A DNA stretch of 64,000 nt, taken from NCBI GenBank assembly GCA_964449325.1, contig CAYUYJ010000013.1:1-64000 (forward strand), read 5' to 3'. This document shows, one piece after another, positions 18,688-27,915 of the stretch; the stretch's first letter is position 1, and each line of letters starts with the position of its first letter. The notes beneath the pieces are model-generated. The model was not told the origin of the DNA and did no database searches. It saw only the letters and a program-made list of their open reading frames with translations. Made by a program: the position numbers and the translations under genes. The DNA is from RGIG3002 sp964449325 (GTDB taxonomy: Bacteria > Bacillota > Clostridia > Lachnospirales > Lachnospiraceae).

Positions 18688-20070
18688 CTATTCTGCAAGA
18701 GCCGCTTTTATCATAATTGCACATTCCACACGTTTTTTCTGCAGTTCACAGCCTACTTCGTAAACATCATTTATCTTCCCTGTAAAGTTATAGGAATTTG
18801 CCGCACAACCGCCACTGCAATAAAACTTGGCAAAGCAATTTTTACATTTTTCCTTGGCATAGACATTGCAGCTTTTAAACTCATTGCAAATGTCCTGTTT
18901 CACAATGCCTTCATCCACATTTCCCAATAAAAATTCTTCCTGTCCCACAAACTGATGGCAGGGATAGAAGTCACCCCAAGGGGTTACAGCAAGGTATTCC
19001 GTCCCTGAGCCACAACCCGAAAGTCGTTTTGCCACACAGGGGCCGCCCTCCAAATCAATCATAAAATGGAAGAAATTGAAACCGTTTCCTTCTTTGCGGC
19101 GTTTAATGATTTCCTTCGCCAGCTTGTCATATTCTTCCATCAGTTTCGGAATATCTTCTTTCCTAAATGCATAATCCTCTTCCGGTTTTGCCACAACCGG
19201 CTCTACCGAAATCTGCTTAAAGCCCAAATCCGCCAGATGAAGTACATCCTCTGAGAAGTCCAAATTGTGGTGGGTAAATGTACCGCGCACATAATAATTC
19301 ATCTGGTCACGGCTCTCTGCCACTTTCTGAAACTTCGGCACAATCATATCATAGCTGCCCTGCCCGCCACGGAACGGACGCATTTTATCGTGAACTTCCT
19401 TTCTTCCGTCTATACTCAAAACGATATTGCTCATTTCTTTATTGGCGAATTCCAGAATTTCATCATCCAGTAAAACACCGTTTGTAGTCAGCGTAAAACG
19501 GAATTTCTTATGATGAGGCTCCTCCAAAGATCTGCCGTAAGCTACCAGATCCTTTACCACCTGCCAGTTCATAAGCGGTTCGCCTCCGAAGAAATCCACT
19601 TCCAGATTCACCCGGTTTCCGGAGTTGGCAACCAGAAAATCCAGCGCCTTTTTCCCCACCTCGAAACTCATAAGAGCTCTTCTTCCGTGGTACTCTCCTT
19701 CCTCTGCAAAGCAATAACGGCAGGCGAGATTACAGTCATGCGCTATATGCAGACACAGTGCCTTTACCACCGTTTCCCGGTTTTTAAAGTCAAAAACATA
19801 ATTTTCATAAATATCCGAGGTAAAAAGTTGTCCTCTTTTTTCCAGTTCCATAACCTCTTCCACAGCCTCTTCAATTTCTTCCTGTGAAAAAGGAAGTTCG
19901 GTACAACCTAAAACCGCCATTTTAATTGTATCCAGATCCTTGATGCCTTCCATCACTAACGGCTCGACAAGCGGAATCATGTCATAAACAATGTCATCCA
20001 CTACATGAACGGAACCACTGTTTACGTCCATAACGATATTGTACCCGTTATTTTTATACTGATGTATCAC
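18688..20070 (-). CDS. scfB: SCIFF ranthipeptide maturase (radical SAM/SPASM)
   Basis: A 460-residue radical-SAM enzyme that makes thioether cross-links in the SCIFF peptide encoded just upstream. The core has CNLACRYCFAEEG (CX3CX2C cluster) and the SPASM tail has CGSGTEYLAV, YPCHQFVG, CNVYAKEKCKNCF and YCSGGCAAN for auxiliary clusters. I start at the GTG giving an IHQYKNNGYNIVMDVN N-terminus because AAAGGAAT lies seven bases before it and because that sequence is the family's usual start; an in-frame upstream ATG would add 13 residues overlapping the ribosome site. A strong hairpin separates it from scfA. Confidence 0.95.
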   Translation of the reverse strand: MIHQYKNNGYNIVMDVNSGSVHVVDDIVYDMIPLVEPLVMEGIKDLDTIKMAVLGCTELPFSQEEIEEAVEEVMELEKRGQLFTSDIYENYVFDFKNRETVVKALCLHIAHDCNLACRYCFAEEGEYHGRRALMSFEVGKKALDFLVANSGNRVNLEVDFFGGEPLMNWQVVKDLVAYGRSLEEPHHKKFRFTLTTNGVLLDDEILEFANKEMSNIVLSIDGRKEVHDKMRPFRGGQGSYDMIVPKFQKVAESRDQMNYYVRGTFTHHNLDFSEDVLHLADLGFKQISVEPVVAKPEEDYAFRKEDIPKLMEEYDKLAKEIIKRRKEGNGFNFFHFMIDLEGGPCVAKRLSGCGSGTEYLAVTPWGDFYPCHQFVGQEEFLLGNVDEGIVKQDICNEFKSCNVYAKEKCKNCFAKFYCSGGCAANSYNFTGKINDVYEVGCELQKKRVECAIMIKAALAE

Positions 20071-20112
20071 AATACTTATTCCTTTCAGTTTCTTTTTCCT
20101 TATTACCATAAA

Positions 20113-20138
20113 TAAGCAGCGATATAAATCGCTGCTTA
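20113..20138 (-). terminator. Attenuator-like hairpin between scfA and scfB
   Basis: A perfect 11-bp stem (TAAGCAGCGAT / ATCGCTGCTTA) with a 4-base loop lies 31 bases after the scfA stop and is followed by a short T-rich run on the minus strand. It could protect the scfA message end or partly stop transcription, giving more precursor peptide than enzyme. This is inference from position and structure. Confidence 0.7.
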
Positions 20139-20169
20139 CATAAATTCTGCATTTTCCAACCTGTTTTGC

Positions 20170-20313
20170 TTATTTTACCTTTTCACAGCTCTGGTTACCA
20201 ACAGTACAGGATGTTTTACAAGCTGACTGGCAGGATGTCTGGCACTCACCGCAGCCGCCTTTTTTCATGGATTCTTTTAAATCTCTTGTGTTTAATGTTT
20301 TAATATGTTTCAT
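20170..20313 (-). CDS. scfA: SCIFF six-cysteine ranthipeptide precursor
   Basis: A 47-residue precursor found by translating the space upstream of scfB. It starts MKHIKTLNTRDLKES and has six cysteines at 21, 24, 28, 32, 36 and 43, the 'six cysteines in forty-five' pattern. AAGGAGG lies seven bases before the ATG. In this family the leader region is recognised by ScfB and Cys-Thr or similar cross-links are formed in the core (GECQTSC, KTSC). The peptide is nearly invariant across Clostridia; a signalling role has been proposed for relatives, but none can be read here. Confidence 0.96.
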   Translation of the reverse strand: MKHIKTLNTRDLKESMKKGGCGECQTSCQSACKTSCTVGNQSCEKVK

Positions 20314-20379
20314 CAGATTGCCTCCTTATGCATCCGTTTCCAATCTCTTTTTGAAAACCGTCGCTTAATAATCTACTGT

Positions 20380-20408
20380 AGTATAGCATAGTTTCCTTGC
20401 AAGGTAAA
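20380..20408 (-). promoter_or_regulatory. Candidate sigma-A promoter for scfA
   Basis: Minus strand TTTACC, 17-base spacer, TATACT, about 65 bases before the scfA ATG. Directly upstream (20420-20440) the 9-mer CTAACTCCG occurs twice in tandem on the plus strand, possibly a regulator site. Confidence 0.55.
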
Positions 20409-20455
20409 GCATTTTTTCGCTAACTCCGCACTAACTCCGCATGCTTACGCATCCC

Positions 20456-20809
20456 TTAACTCAGCATACCGCCTAACATGCCGCTTCCTGCACAAATCAG
20501 AAAGGTTGTCAGACCTTTTCCGAAAATAACCTGAAAATCCTGCTTTATCAGAAGCGAAACGACAAGCAATACAACAAAATAAAGCACCCCGATAAGCAGC
20601 CCCCAGAGGAACTGTCTTTTTACTTCCGTCTTTCCTGCAATGAAACCGGCAACAAAACAGCTTACGGCATAAATAATCATAATGCCGATTTTTACCGTAC
20701 CCTCCCGCAGTTGCATCTTATATAAAGCAAAAGAAAGTATGACCAGCATCACCGCTGTGATTATGTATGCAAAAGAAAGCTTTTTTAAAATGGAAAGCGT
20801 TTTTTCCAA
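20456..20809 (-). CDS. Small four-helix membrane protein (TIGR04086-like)
   Basis: A 117-residue protein with four predicted membrane helices (about 12-30, 38-60, 66-88, 95-117) and almost no soluble part. Small hydrophobic proteins of this size beside SCIFF genes belong to the TIGR04086 family as I recall it; the function is unknown. A lysine-rich N-terminus and GFIAGKTEVKRQFLWG between helices 2 and 3 suggest cytoplasmic loops. It reads toward scfA, with a separate scfA promoter in between. Confidence 0.75.
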   Translation of the reverse strand: MEKTLSILKKLSFAYIITAVMLVILSFALYKMQLREGTVKIGIMIIYAVSCFVAGFIAGKTEVKRQFLWGLLIGVLYFVVLLVVSLLIKQDFQVIFGKGLTTFLICAGSGMLGGMLS

Positions 20810-20863
20810 TTCATTTCCCTTTCATTTTATTTTCTATATATATATTCTTTATAGATTGATAAC

Positions 20864-20890
20864 TTGACAATCATTTATACATATTATAAG
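20864..20890 (+). promoter_or_regulatory. Candidate promoter for the CBS/CorC membrane protein
   Basis: A perfect TTGACA lies 15 bases before TATAAG, about 40 bases before the start codon. The spacer is short, so the exact -10 is uncertain. Confidence 0.5.
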
Positions 20891-20930
20891 ATTTCGTTAA
20901 AACTACATAAGAATAGGAGTTGGTTAAATT

Positions 20931-22244
20931 TTGGATACCTCCGGTGTCATACAATTGATTTCACTGTTTGTTTTGTTAGTGCTCTCCGGCTTTTTTTCAT
21001 CTGCCGAAACTGCATTTACAACCGTGAACCGGGTCCGCATACGTACTCTTGTAGAGGAAGGGAGTAAACGGGCGGTGACCACGCAGAAGATTCTGGATAA
21101 CTACAGCAAAATGCTGAGTACCATCCTCATTGGCAACAACATTGTAAACCTGACTGCATCTTCTCTTGCAACTACTCTTGCAATCAAAATCTGGGGCAGC
21201 TTTGCAGTTGGTATTGCAACCGGAATATTGACCATTCTGGTGTTGCTTTTCGGAGAAATCGTTCCGAAAAACCTCGCCATGCTTTATTCCGAAAAAATTT
21301 CGCTTATGTACTCCGGCATCATTTATTCTCTGATGCTTTTGTTCACTCCCGTTATCTTTATTGTGGACGGGCTTTCAAACGGTATTATGAAGCTGCTTCA
21401 TATTGACCCGAACAAGAAAATGTCACTGATGACAGAAAGCGAATTAAAAACCTATGTGGATGTCAGCCATGAAGACGGTGTTATCGAATCGGAAGAACGT
21501 GAAATCATTTACAACGTGTTTGATTTTTCCGATGCTGTTGCAAAGGATATTATGATTCCTCGAATTGATATGGTAACTGCTGATTTAGAAACAAGCTACA
21601 AGGATTTGTTATCTGTTTTCCGTGAATCCATGTATACTCGGATTCCGGTTTATGAAGGTGATAAAGATAATATTATCGGTCTTGTCAATATTAAGGATTT
21701 CTTTTTAGTGGAAGACGAAGCACATTTTCATATTAAGGACATCCTTCGGGACGCCTATTATACTTATGAATTTAAGAAAACAGCGGACTTAATGATGGAA
21801 ATGCGTGACCGGACAAACAACGTTGCATTCGTATTAAACGAATACGGCTCCACGGTAGGTATGATAACTTTAGAAGATTTGCTGGAAGAAATCGTCGGGG
21901 AAATCCGGGATGAATATGACGAGGACGAAGAAGAATTCATCCAAAAAATTGATGACAACACATATCTTGTGGAAGGCGGCATGAAGCTTGATGATATCAA
22001 CGATGCTTTAGATACCGCTCTGGATTCCGAAGATTACGATTCCCTTGGCGGTTTAATGATAGAAAAACTGGACAGGCTGCCGGAAGAAGGCGAAGAAATT
22101 CTTTTAGATTCCGGTATCAGTCTGAAGGCACAGGGCATTGTGCACAATCGCATTACAAAGGTATTAATGTCAATTCCCGAAAAAGTGCCTGATGAAGCAG
22201 ATGCTTCTGCTCCTGAAAATGAATCGGAAACAGCCGATGTATGA
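20931..22244 (+). CDS. CNNM/CorC-type (hemolysin family) membrane protein
   Basis: A 437-residue membrane protein. An N-terminal DUF21/CNNM domain (about 1-185) has three to four helices and the stretch GFFSSAETAFTTVN; two CBS domains (about 200-325) include DIMIPRIDMVT and VGMITLEDLLEEIVGEI; a CorC_HlyC domain closes the protein (about 345-425). Relatives move Mg2+ (or Co2+ and Na+ in exchange) and the CBS pair probably senses nucleotides. 'Hemolysin' is a legacy name. The start is TTG with AGGAG about ten bases upstream. The acidic tail overlaps the terminator stem. Confidence 0.88.
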   Translation: MDTSGVIQLISLFVLLVLSGFFSSAETAFTTVNRVRIRTLVEEGSKRAVTTQKILDNYSKMLSTILIGNNIVNLTASSLATTLAIKIWGSFAVGIATGILTILVLLFGEIVPKNLAMLYSEKISLMYSGIIYSLMLLFTPVIFIVDGLSNGIMKLLHIDPNKKMSLMTESELKTYVDVSHEDGVIESEEREIIYNVFDFSDAVAKDIMIPRIDMVTADLETSYKDLLSVFRESMYTRIPVYEGDKDNIIGLVNIKDFFLVEDEAHFHIKDILRDAYYTYEFKKTADLMMEMRDRTNNVAFVLNEYGSTVGMITLEDLLEEIVGEIRDEYDEDEEEFIQKIDDNTYLVEGGMKLDDINDALDTALDSEDYDSLGGLMIEKLDRLPEEGEEILLDSGISLKAQGIVHNRITKVLMSIPEKVPDEADASAPENESETADV

Positions 22245-22267
22245 TTTCTCAATACATCGGCTGTTTT
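22228..22267 (+). terminator. Terminator overlapping the CorC-family stop codon
   Basis: A perfect 15-bp stem (AAACAGCCGATGTAT with its complement) and 9-base loop, ending in TTTT. The stop codon lies at the top of the stem. It separates this plus-strand gene from the minus-strand operon that ends at 22304. Confidence 0.85.
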
Positions 22268-22303
22268 ATGTTTTCACTTTTTATTCTGCATTTCCAATTC
22301 AAA

Positions 22304-24772
22304 TCAACGATTTTCATTCACATAGATTCTCGCACGGCTCTGTATGATATCCGCTACCTCTTTGGCACTCTTCTGTCCCGCAAAGAACCCTTCGGCTTCT
22401 TCCATAATGATATTCAACAAATCCTCATCGTATGTTACGGTCTGGTCTATGGAGAATATAAAATCTTCTACCTTCTGCACTTCCGCTTCTGTCATCGGCG
22501 GAATAATCACCTCTAAGCCATTCACGTAATATGTATCATCATATTCTACCTTATTATTATTTTCATCCAGATAATAAGGCTTCTGCATTGCTTCCTTCTT
22601 CAGTTCCTCGTAGCGTTCCAGATTGGTCGGGAATCCCCAGGTTTCTTTCTGGTACTCATAAGTTAAAAAGTATCTTAAAAATTCCCATGCTCCGTCTTTA
22701 TATGCCGATTTAGCAGACATGGCAAAGCTGGTATTGTAATCAAAAGCCGAGCCTTTTTTATTGTCTGACGGAAATCCAATCAAAGTAATCGGTTCTCCGA
22801 AAGTTCCCTTCTCTAATCGGTTGTATTGCGCAAAATCGGACAAATAGCTGATAGACAACAATGCTTTCCCATCCCGGTAAAGATTATCATAACCTTCCCA
22901 ATAAGACTCATCCTGAAATTTTACATCATCCCAACTCTCCGGAAACGGTTTGACAAACTCCAACAGTTTCACAAAACCTTCCGAATTAAAATTGCACTCT
23001 CCTGTTTCCCAATTAATAAACTGCTCACTGGACATCTGCATCCAGTTAGCCATAATGGAACTGCGGATACTGTCATAAAAAACTTCCGTTCCTTCCGGTT
23101 TGGACTGAACCAGAGCGTTTAATTCATCCAAAGTCCATCCGCTTCCTGTGCCTACGTCAGCAGTCTTTCCTGCCACTGTAATTACCGAGAACGTAGGAAC
23201 CAGCTTATACAGCTTTCCGTCTGTACTGAACGCATCCATTACATTGGTTAAAAGCTTGCTTCTGTTCAATTCTTCGTCCGCATCAATATAGGGATATAAG
23301 TCTTCAAACAGCCCTTTTGCAATATAACTTTCCACCGGCAGGGAAGAATTCAGTTGCAGAATGTCCGGTACATTGCCGGATACAATATCCGTATTCAGTT
23401 TTGTATATGCCTGTGTGTAATCATCTTCCGTATTATAGACAGAATAGTCTTTAATCTGGATTCGATAATTTTCATTGCTCTTATTAAATTCCACAACATG
23501 CTTTCTTACATTATAATCAATGTAATTGCAGGCAAGTGTCAGAAGCTTTTTATCTTTTATCTCCTTCGGATCAACCTTGGTAAATAATCCGTAATTGACT
23601 GTTCCGTCAGTATAGGAATAATAACTTGCATAAAACTGCGTATTACTGATTCCGAAAATATTATACAGGCTATCCGAATCCAAATCGGAATCCACAAAGT
23701 TCATTAACTCTGTTACCGCCTCATCCCCCAGATTATAACCATAGAGGGAAGACATATTCGTTAAAAACAAATCATAACCATACCCCGGATAGAACGAGTA
23801 ATTATAGGAATTTCCCGGAATCTTATACTCCTCAGAAAGTTCTCCCGTCAGGGTATCCAGTTCTTTAATGTACTGCCCTTTTTCGCCCCAAAAGCTTATC
23901 ATCACCTTGCCGCTGTCGGAAACCATTACATTTCCGGAATTCTCTTCGTCCAGCTTAAACTCCTTTACAAGCTCACTGTCCTTAGAGTATACCAGCACCT
24001 TTTTGTTATCAAGGAACAAAAGAATCTGTCCCTGTTTATCACAAACAAGAGAGTTTACATAAAGGCTCTGCTCTTCTTCGGCAAATTCATCCAAAGAAAC
24101 ACTCCACACATCCGTTCCGTCCGGATTCTTTTTCACCAGATTCCGATGTTCTTCCCAAATATAATTGTCCGGGTCACTACTGTCTTCAAAATAGTTTTCC
24201 GAAATACAATAGATGGCCTCTTCTCCTACTGCCGGTTCACACTGACCAATCCACGTATTCGCTTCCAATTCGGTCTCGTTATAGGAAAGCCGATTTCCTT
24301 CATAATCATAAACAGCAAAGAAAAGCTTCTGAATCTCTGCCGGATACTCTTCCATCACACCGAAATCCTCATCAACTGCTACCGGTTCAACCGAACTCAA
24401 TGCTTTTTCCATATCCTCCTGTGCAGTCTCTTCCGATGCGGTTTCTGCTTCAGTCGTCCCCTCTCTTGGCTGAATCGGTGTAACTTCCGTCTGCTCTGTC
24501 TGGCTTTCTCCTTCCGTATCGGCTTCGTTATCTTCAACAGTTTCCCATTTGTAGCCCATCGCTACCATCCGGTTTTCAAAAAAGAATACTTCATTTACGG
24601 AATTCATATCCAAATCTTTTAGTTCCAAAGTTTCCATTTTGTAGACATGTTCCTTGGAAGCTGCCGTGTTCGTTGAAGTTTGAACGGTTTCCTCCTTTTT
24701 ACCGCATCCTCCAAGCACTGTAGACAGTACCAGCAATCCACTGATAAAAACTGCTAATTTTCTCTTTTTCAT
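22304..24772 (-). CDS. Giant solute-binding lipoprotein of a sugar ABC importer (copy 1)
   Basis: An 822-residue lipoprotein; lipobox VLGGC with Cys23. Residues 55-120 are a low-complexity Glu/Thr linker. About 125-400 is a beta-rich region with repeated short strands resembling a propeller, and about 405-822 matches family 1 extracellular solute-binding proteins (TLACNYIDYNVRKHVVEFNKS, DILQLNSSLPVESYIAKGLF). It is a paralogue of the lipoprotein at 29836-32061; both end in ADIIQSR..IYVNENR. It is the last gene of the operon. Substrate unknown; the paired permeases suggest a carbohydrate. Confidence 0.85.
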   Translation of the reverse strand: MKKRKLAVFISGLLVLSTVLGGCGKKEETVQTSTNTAASKEHVYKMETLELKDLDMNSVNEVFFFENRMVAMGYKWETVEDNEADTEGESQTEQTEVTPIQPREGTTEAETASEETAQEDMEKALSSVEPVAVDEDFGVMEEYPAEIQKLFFAVYDYEGNRLSYNETELEANTWIGQCEPAVGEEAIYCISENYFEDSSDPDNYIWEEHRNLVKKNPDGTDVWSVSLDEFAEEEQSLYVNSLVCDKQGQILLFLDNKKVLVYSKDSELVKEFKLDEENSGNVMVSDSGKVMISFWGEKGQYIKELDTLTGELSEEYKIPGNSYNYSFYPGYGYDLFLTNMSSLYGYNLGDEAVTELMNFVDSDLDSDSLYNIFGISNTQFYASYYSYTDGTVNYGLFTKVDPKEIKDKKLLTLACNYIDYNVRKHVVEFNKSNENYRIQIKDYSVYNTEDDYTQAYTKLNTDIVSGNVPDILQLNSSLPVESYIAKGLFEDLYPYIDADEELNRSKLLTNVMDAFSTDGKLYKLVPTFSVITVAGKTADVGTGSGWTLDELNALVQSKPEGTEVFYDSIRSSIMANWMQMSSEQFINWETGECNFNSEGFVKLLEFVKPFPESWDDVKFQDESYWEGYDNLYRDGKALLSISYLSDFAQYNRLEKGTFGEPITLIGFPSDNKKGSAFDYNTSFAMSAKSAYKDGAWEFLRYFLTYEYQKETWGFPTNLERYEELKKEAMQKPYYLDENNNKVEYDDTYYVNGLEVIIPPMTEAEVQKVEDFIFSIDQTVTYDEDLLNIIMEEAEGFFAGQKSAKEVADIIQSRARIYVNENR

Positions 24773-24793
24773 CTTCTCCCTCCGTTCTTGTAC

Positions 24794-25912
24794 TTAATTC
24801 AAATCTGCTTCCTGTTCGGTTTTCTTTTTGTACTTCCTCACTCCTTTTCCGATACCCTTTATTCCTTTCCCCAGCACTCCAAAAAACTTTTTCAAAAGTT
24901 CCGGAATATCTTTCCGGTTCCATGTACGTCTTTTCCAAAGTTTTACAAGTAATATTGCCACCAAAACAACCGGAATCAATAAAAGGAGAACTTGAAACAA
25001 CAGCACCAATGCAAGGATATCCTCCCATCCTCTTGCCACATTTTCCCAGTACGGATAAATAATTGCTTTTTGGCTCATGGAGCGACTGCCAAAACCAAGA
25101 AAAACCTTGCCTAAAGAAAGAACGGAAAAGCGGGCGGAATTCTCCACACACTCCATCGTGTCTTCTGATATCCCGATATTTTCCTTTACTTTTTTTAGTG
25201 CATACCCGGTAATCGGATTAGGCATTACGATTTCATAACAGCTTATGCCCTGACTCTTCCCATAATTCTCCAAAGTATGCAAGGATACATAGACAGTTGT
25301 AGTATTATTTCCTGCTGCATCATTTAAGTGTCCTTCTGCTCTTTCAATTACACCCGATACAATATGCGGTACTCCGCCGATACTTACCTGCATTCCTGCC
25401 ACATCATTAGAGCCGAACAGCTGCCATGCCGTGTCTTCATCAATCACTACATAATCCTGCATCAAGGCATCCCCGGAAAACAAACTGCCGTTTAACAGCT
25501 TTAAGGGGTGAAAAAGGAAAAAATCCCCCTCCACACCGAATGCCTTTGCTTCTACTGTTTTCTTTCCGTTTGCCAGTGTAATTTTCCCCGTCGCACTGTA
25601 GGCATCTGCCCACATTCTCGCCCCTTCATTTACACTGGCACCGGTTATGGATTCTTCTTTTAAAACAGAATTCAGCTTGGCTTCAAATCCTTTAATGGTA
25701 TCTCTTGTTACCTCTGTGCCCTGCGAAAAGAAACAACTGATTTGTGCGGATTCGCTCACATTGGACCATCGCTTTGCCATCTGCTGCTCCTGTAATCCAT
25801 TTGTCACAACCTTGCAAAAGCAACAAAGTATCAGAAAAAACAGTAAGGAAACTGCCCCTGTAATGCAGCAGATTATCTGTCGTAATGTTAAGTTTTTTGT
25901 TCCGTTTTTCAC
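24794..25912 (-). CDS. MacB-PCD-like membrane protein with two helices
   Basis: A 372-residue protein. One helix near the N-terminus (about 17-35) leads to an external domain (about 40-285) with QDYVVIDEDTAWQLFGSN and MQVSIGGVPHIVSGVIERA, a pattern typical of the extracellular core of MacB/FtsX-type ABC permeases. Only one more helix follows (about 308-332), whereas real MacB permeases have three, so it may be a non-transporting relative. The C-terminal 40 residues are very basic and cytoplasmic. It lies between the HlyD-like adaptor and solute-binding copy 1; no ATPase is encoded nearby. Confidence 0.7.
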   Translation of the reverse strand: MKNGTKNLTLRQIICCITGAVSLLFFLILCCFCKVVTNGLQEQQMAKRWSNVSESAQISCFFSQGTEVTRDTIKGFEAKLNSVLKEESITGASVNEGARMWADAYSATGKITLANGKKTVEAKAFGVEGDFFLFHPLKLLNGSLFSGDALMQDYVVIDEDTAWQLFGSNDVAGMQVSIGGVPHIVSGVIERAEGHLNDAAGNNTTTVYVSLHTLENYGKSQGISCYEIVMPNPITGYALKKVKENIGISEDTMECVENSARFSVLSLGKVFLGFGSRSMSQKAIIYPYWENVARGWEDILALVLLFQVLLLLIPVVLVAILLVKLWKRRTWNRKDIPELLKKFFGVLGKGIKGIGKGVRKYKKKTEQEADLN

Positions 25913-25936
25913 AAAAAACGCCTCCTGCCTGTTTCC

Positions 25937-27889
25937 TTAATTATCTGTCAAACGCACCTGTTTTCCTGCCTCTACCGGTTTGGTTGCGGTTGTTATTACA
26001 TATTCATAACCATATAAGGCTCCCGAGACTGCCGTCTGTGTATCATCCGAAGCCAATACCTGTACATCAATTCTCGTGGCAATGTAACGATTACCGAGAG
26101 GGCTGCTTTTTGACTCTACTATCAGAATAAATTTGCCGTTATTATCTTCACGAATAGCACTATTGGGAACAATCAGTTCATAGTTCGCACTCTTTTGCCC
26201 TACGGAAAGACTGACAGACTGTCCTGCCGTTACCTCTTCTCCTGTCACATTAAATACAAGCAGCTTGTTTTGGGACGGATTTGCCGGGTCCGGCTTAATG
26301 GCTGATAAGGTTACTGTCAAATCATTATAATACCAAGAGTTTTGCAACTCTGCAACATCTCCCACACTGACCTTCTTCGCCTGCTCATTTGTAACGGAAA
26401 AGCTTGTTGTAAAACCTTTTCCTGCCACCTGAATAACCGCTGCATTTTCGCCCGGCTTTGTGGTTTCTCCGGAAGCATAGCTTACAGACATAATCTTACC
26501 GGAAACCGGAGCCGTAATGACCGGATTAGCCGTTTCTTCTTCTATCTTAGCAATTTCTTCCTTCTTTTCCTTTACTTTTTCACGAGCTCTGGCAATTTCA
26601 TCACTCTGGAATCCCAGATTCAATTCACCTGCCACATCCGCAAGTATCTGGGTCTGTTCTTCCTGTGCCTGAGCAATCTGTGCATCTATGCTTGTAATAG
26701 CTGCGGTAAGCTGTGCTTTCTGGTCTGCAAGGCTCTTCTGTTGCTCGGCAACGTCTGTGGAAGTAGAGCCGGCGTTTAGATTGGCAATGGTCTGGTTACA
26801 GTTTGCGACCTGCTGTTCGGCAGATGCTTTCGCTGACTGGGCATTCGCAAGTTCCTGCTGTTTTCCGGCAAAGCTTACTGCTACGGACTTGGCAGAATTG
26901 TAAGCTGCTACTGCCGTCTCATATTCAGCCTGTTTTGCCTTGATTATTGCCTCCCATGTAATTCCTTGGTCTTTATAGTCCGTCAACCAAGCCTTCATTG
27001 TATCACCTGTAAAAATACCATCATTGCCTATATGCGTATCATCATCAATATCATATATTTTATTATCATTATGATCCCATCCAGATGAATTTGCATGCGC
27101 CCTAATTGTATTCACAATTTGTTCTCTTGCCTGCATATCCGCTTCAGCAGCTGCCATTTGCTGTTTTGCCATTTCTTGAGATGTCACCGTTCCAAACCAT
27201 GCCGTCAAAGATTCTATCTGCGCTTTCGCCGTATCCAACTGCGCCTGCGCCACGTTCAACTGCTTTGTTGCTTCATTTACTTTTGCTTCCTTTTCTGCCG
27301 CATTATACGTTGTAGAATTGGCAAGCAGGCTTTCCTGACTTGTAATATTGGCAACACTTGCCTCATACCCTGCCTTTGTGCTTTGCAGATTTGCCAGTTT
27401 ATCCTTTGCCGCCTGTACCTTTGCCTGTGCCGTTGCAAGAGAATCCGTATTTCCGCTCTGCACTCCTGCAATAGTACCTGCTGACAATGTTCCGTCCAAA
27501 ATCTTCGTTTCATAAGTAAGAATCGCATTATCCAAAGCTGTTTCCAAAGTAACCAATTCTGCCCTTGCTGCTTTTAATTCTTCACTTTCTTTCTGCTCCA
27601 ATACAAAAATCGTGTCACCCTTTTCCACATCATCCCCGGTTTTTACGGCAACGCTTTCGATGACACGGGTGTCATTGATAATTAAGTTGTAAGGGTCACT
27701 TGCTTCAATGGTACCGGTCCCACGTACCTTTGCCGTTATGCTGCCGCTTTGTACATACTGGGTTGCCACCTCCGGCAGGGAATAATTCATAATTGTATTG
27801 GAAAAAAAGGTCAGTACCAGCATCACTGTCAAAAAGATAATCAATGCGTTCTTAACCCAATCCCGCCTTTTTGTTGACTTCTCGTTCAT
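25937..27889 (-). CDS. HlyD-family adaptor with very long coiled coils
   Basis: A 650-residue membrane-anchored adaptor. One N-terminal helix (about 14-33) precedes a split barrel-sandwich domain (GTGTIEASDPYNL and VKTGDDVEKGDTIFVLEQK on one side, VITAPVSGKIMSVSYASGE on the other). Between them lie some 350 residues of Ala/Gln/Lys-rich coiled coil. Within the coil, about residues 270-300, is an aspartate-rich insert (DHNDNKIYDIDDDTHIG) resembling a calcium-binding loop. A C-terminal beta domain follows. Such adaptors normally belong to MacA-type or secretion exporters; here it sits in a sugar-importer operon. Confidence 0.82.
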   Translation of the reverse strand: MNEKSTKRRDWVKNALIIFLTVMLVLTFFSNTIMNYSLPEVATQYVQSGSITAKVRGTGTIEASDPYNLIINDTRVIESVAVKTGDDVEKGDTIFVLEQKESEELKAARAELVTLETALDNAILTYETKILDGTLSAGTIAGVQSGNTDSLATAQAKVQAAKDKLANLQSTKAGYEASVANITSQESLLANSTTYNAAEKEAKVNEATKQLNVAQAQLDTAKAQIESLTAWFGTVTSQEMAKQQMAAAEADMQAREQIVNTIRAHANSSGWDHNDNKIYDIDDDTHIGNDGIFTGDTMKAWLTDYKDQGITWEAIIKAKQAEYETAVAAYNSAKSVAVSFAGKQQELANAQSAKASAEQQVANCNQTIANLNAGSTSTDVAEQQKSLADQKAQLTAAITSIDAQIAQAQEEQTQILADVAGELNLGFQSDEIARAREKVKEKKEEIAKIEEETANPVITAPVSGKIMSVSYASGETTKPGENAAVIQVAGKGFTTSFSVTNEQAKKVSVGDVAELQNSWYYNDLTVTLSAIKPDPANPSQNKLLVFNVTGEEVTAGQSVSLSVGQKSANYELIVPNSAIREDNNGKFILIVESKSSPLGNRYIATRIDVQVLASDDTQTAVSGALYGYEYVITTATKPVEAGKQVRLTDN

Positions 27890-27915
27890 TTCTTTCTTCC
27901 TCCACTATCTGCTCA

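Noticed and set aside
17854..18930. Long plus-strand open frame (358 codons) opposite secDF and scfB
   Set aside because: It is antisense to two clearly conserved genes, has no ribosome site and its composition is that of a reverse-complement shadow.
24794..25912. Full MacB/FtsX exporter permease
   Set aside because: Only two membrane helices and no ATPase gene nearby, so a complete exporter is not supported.
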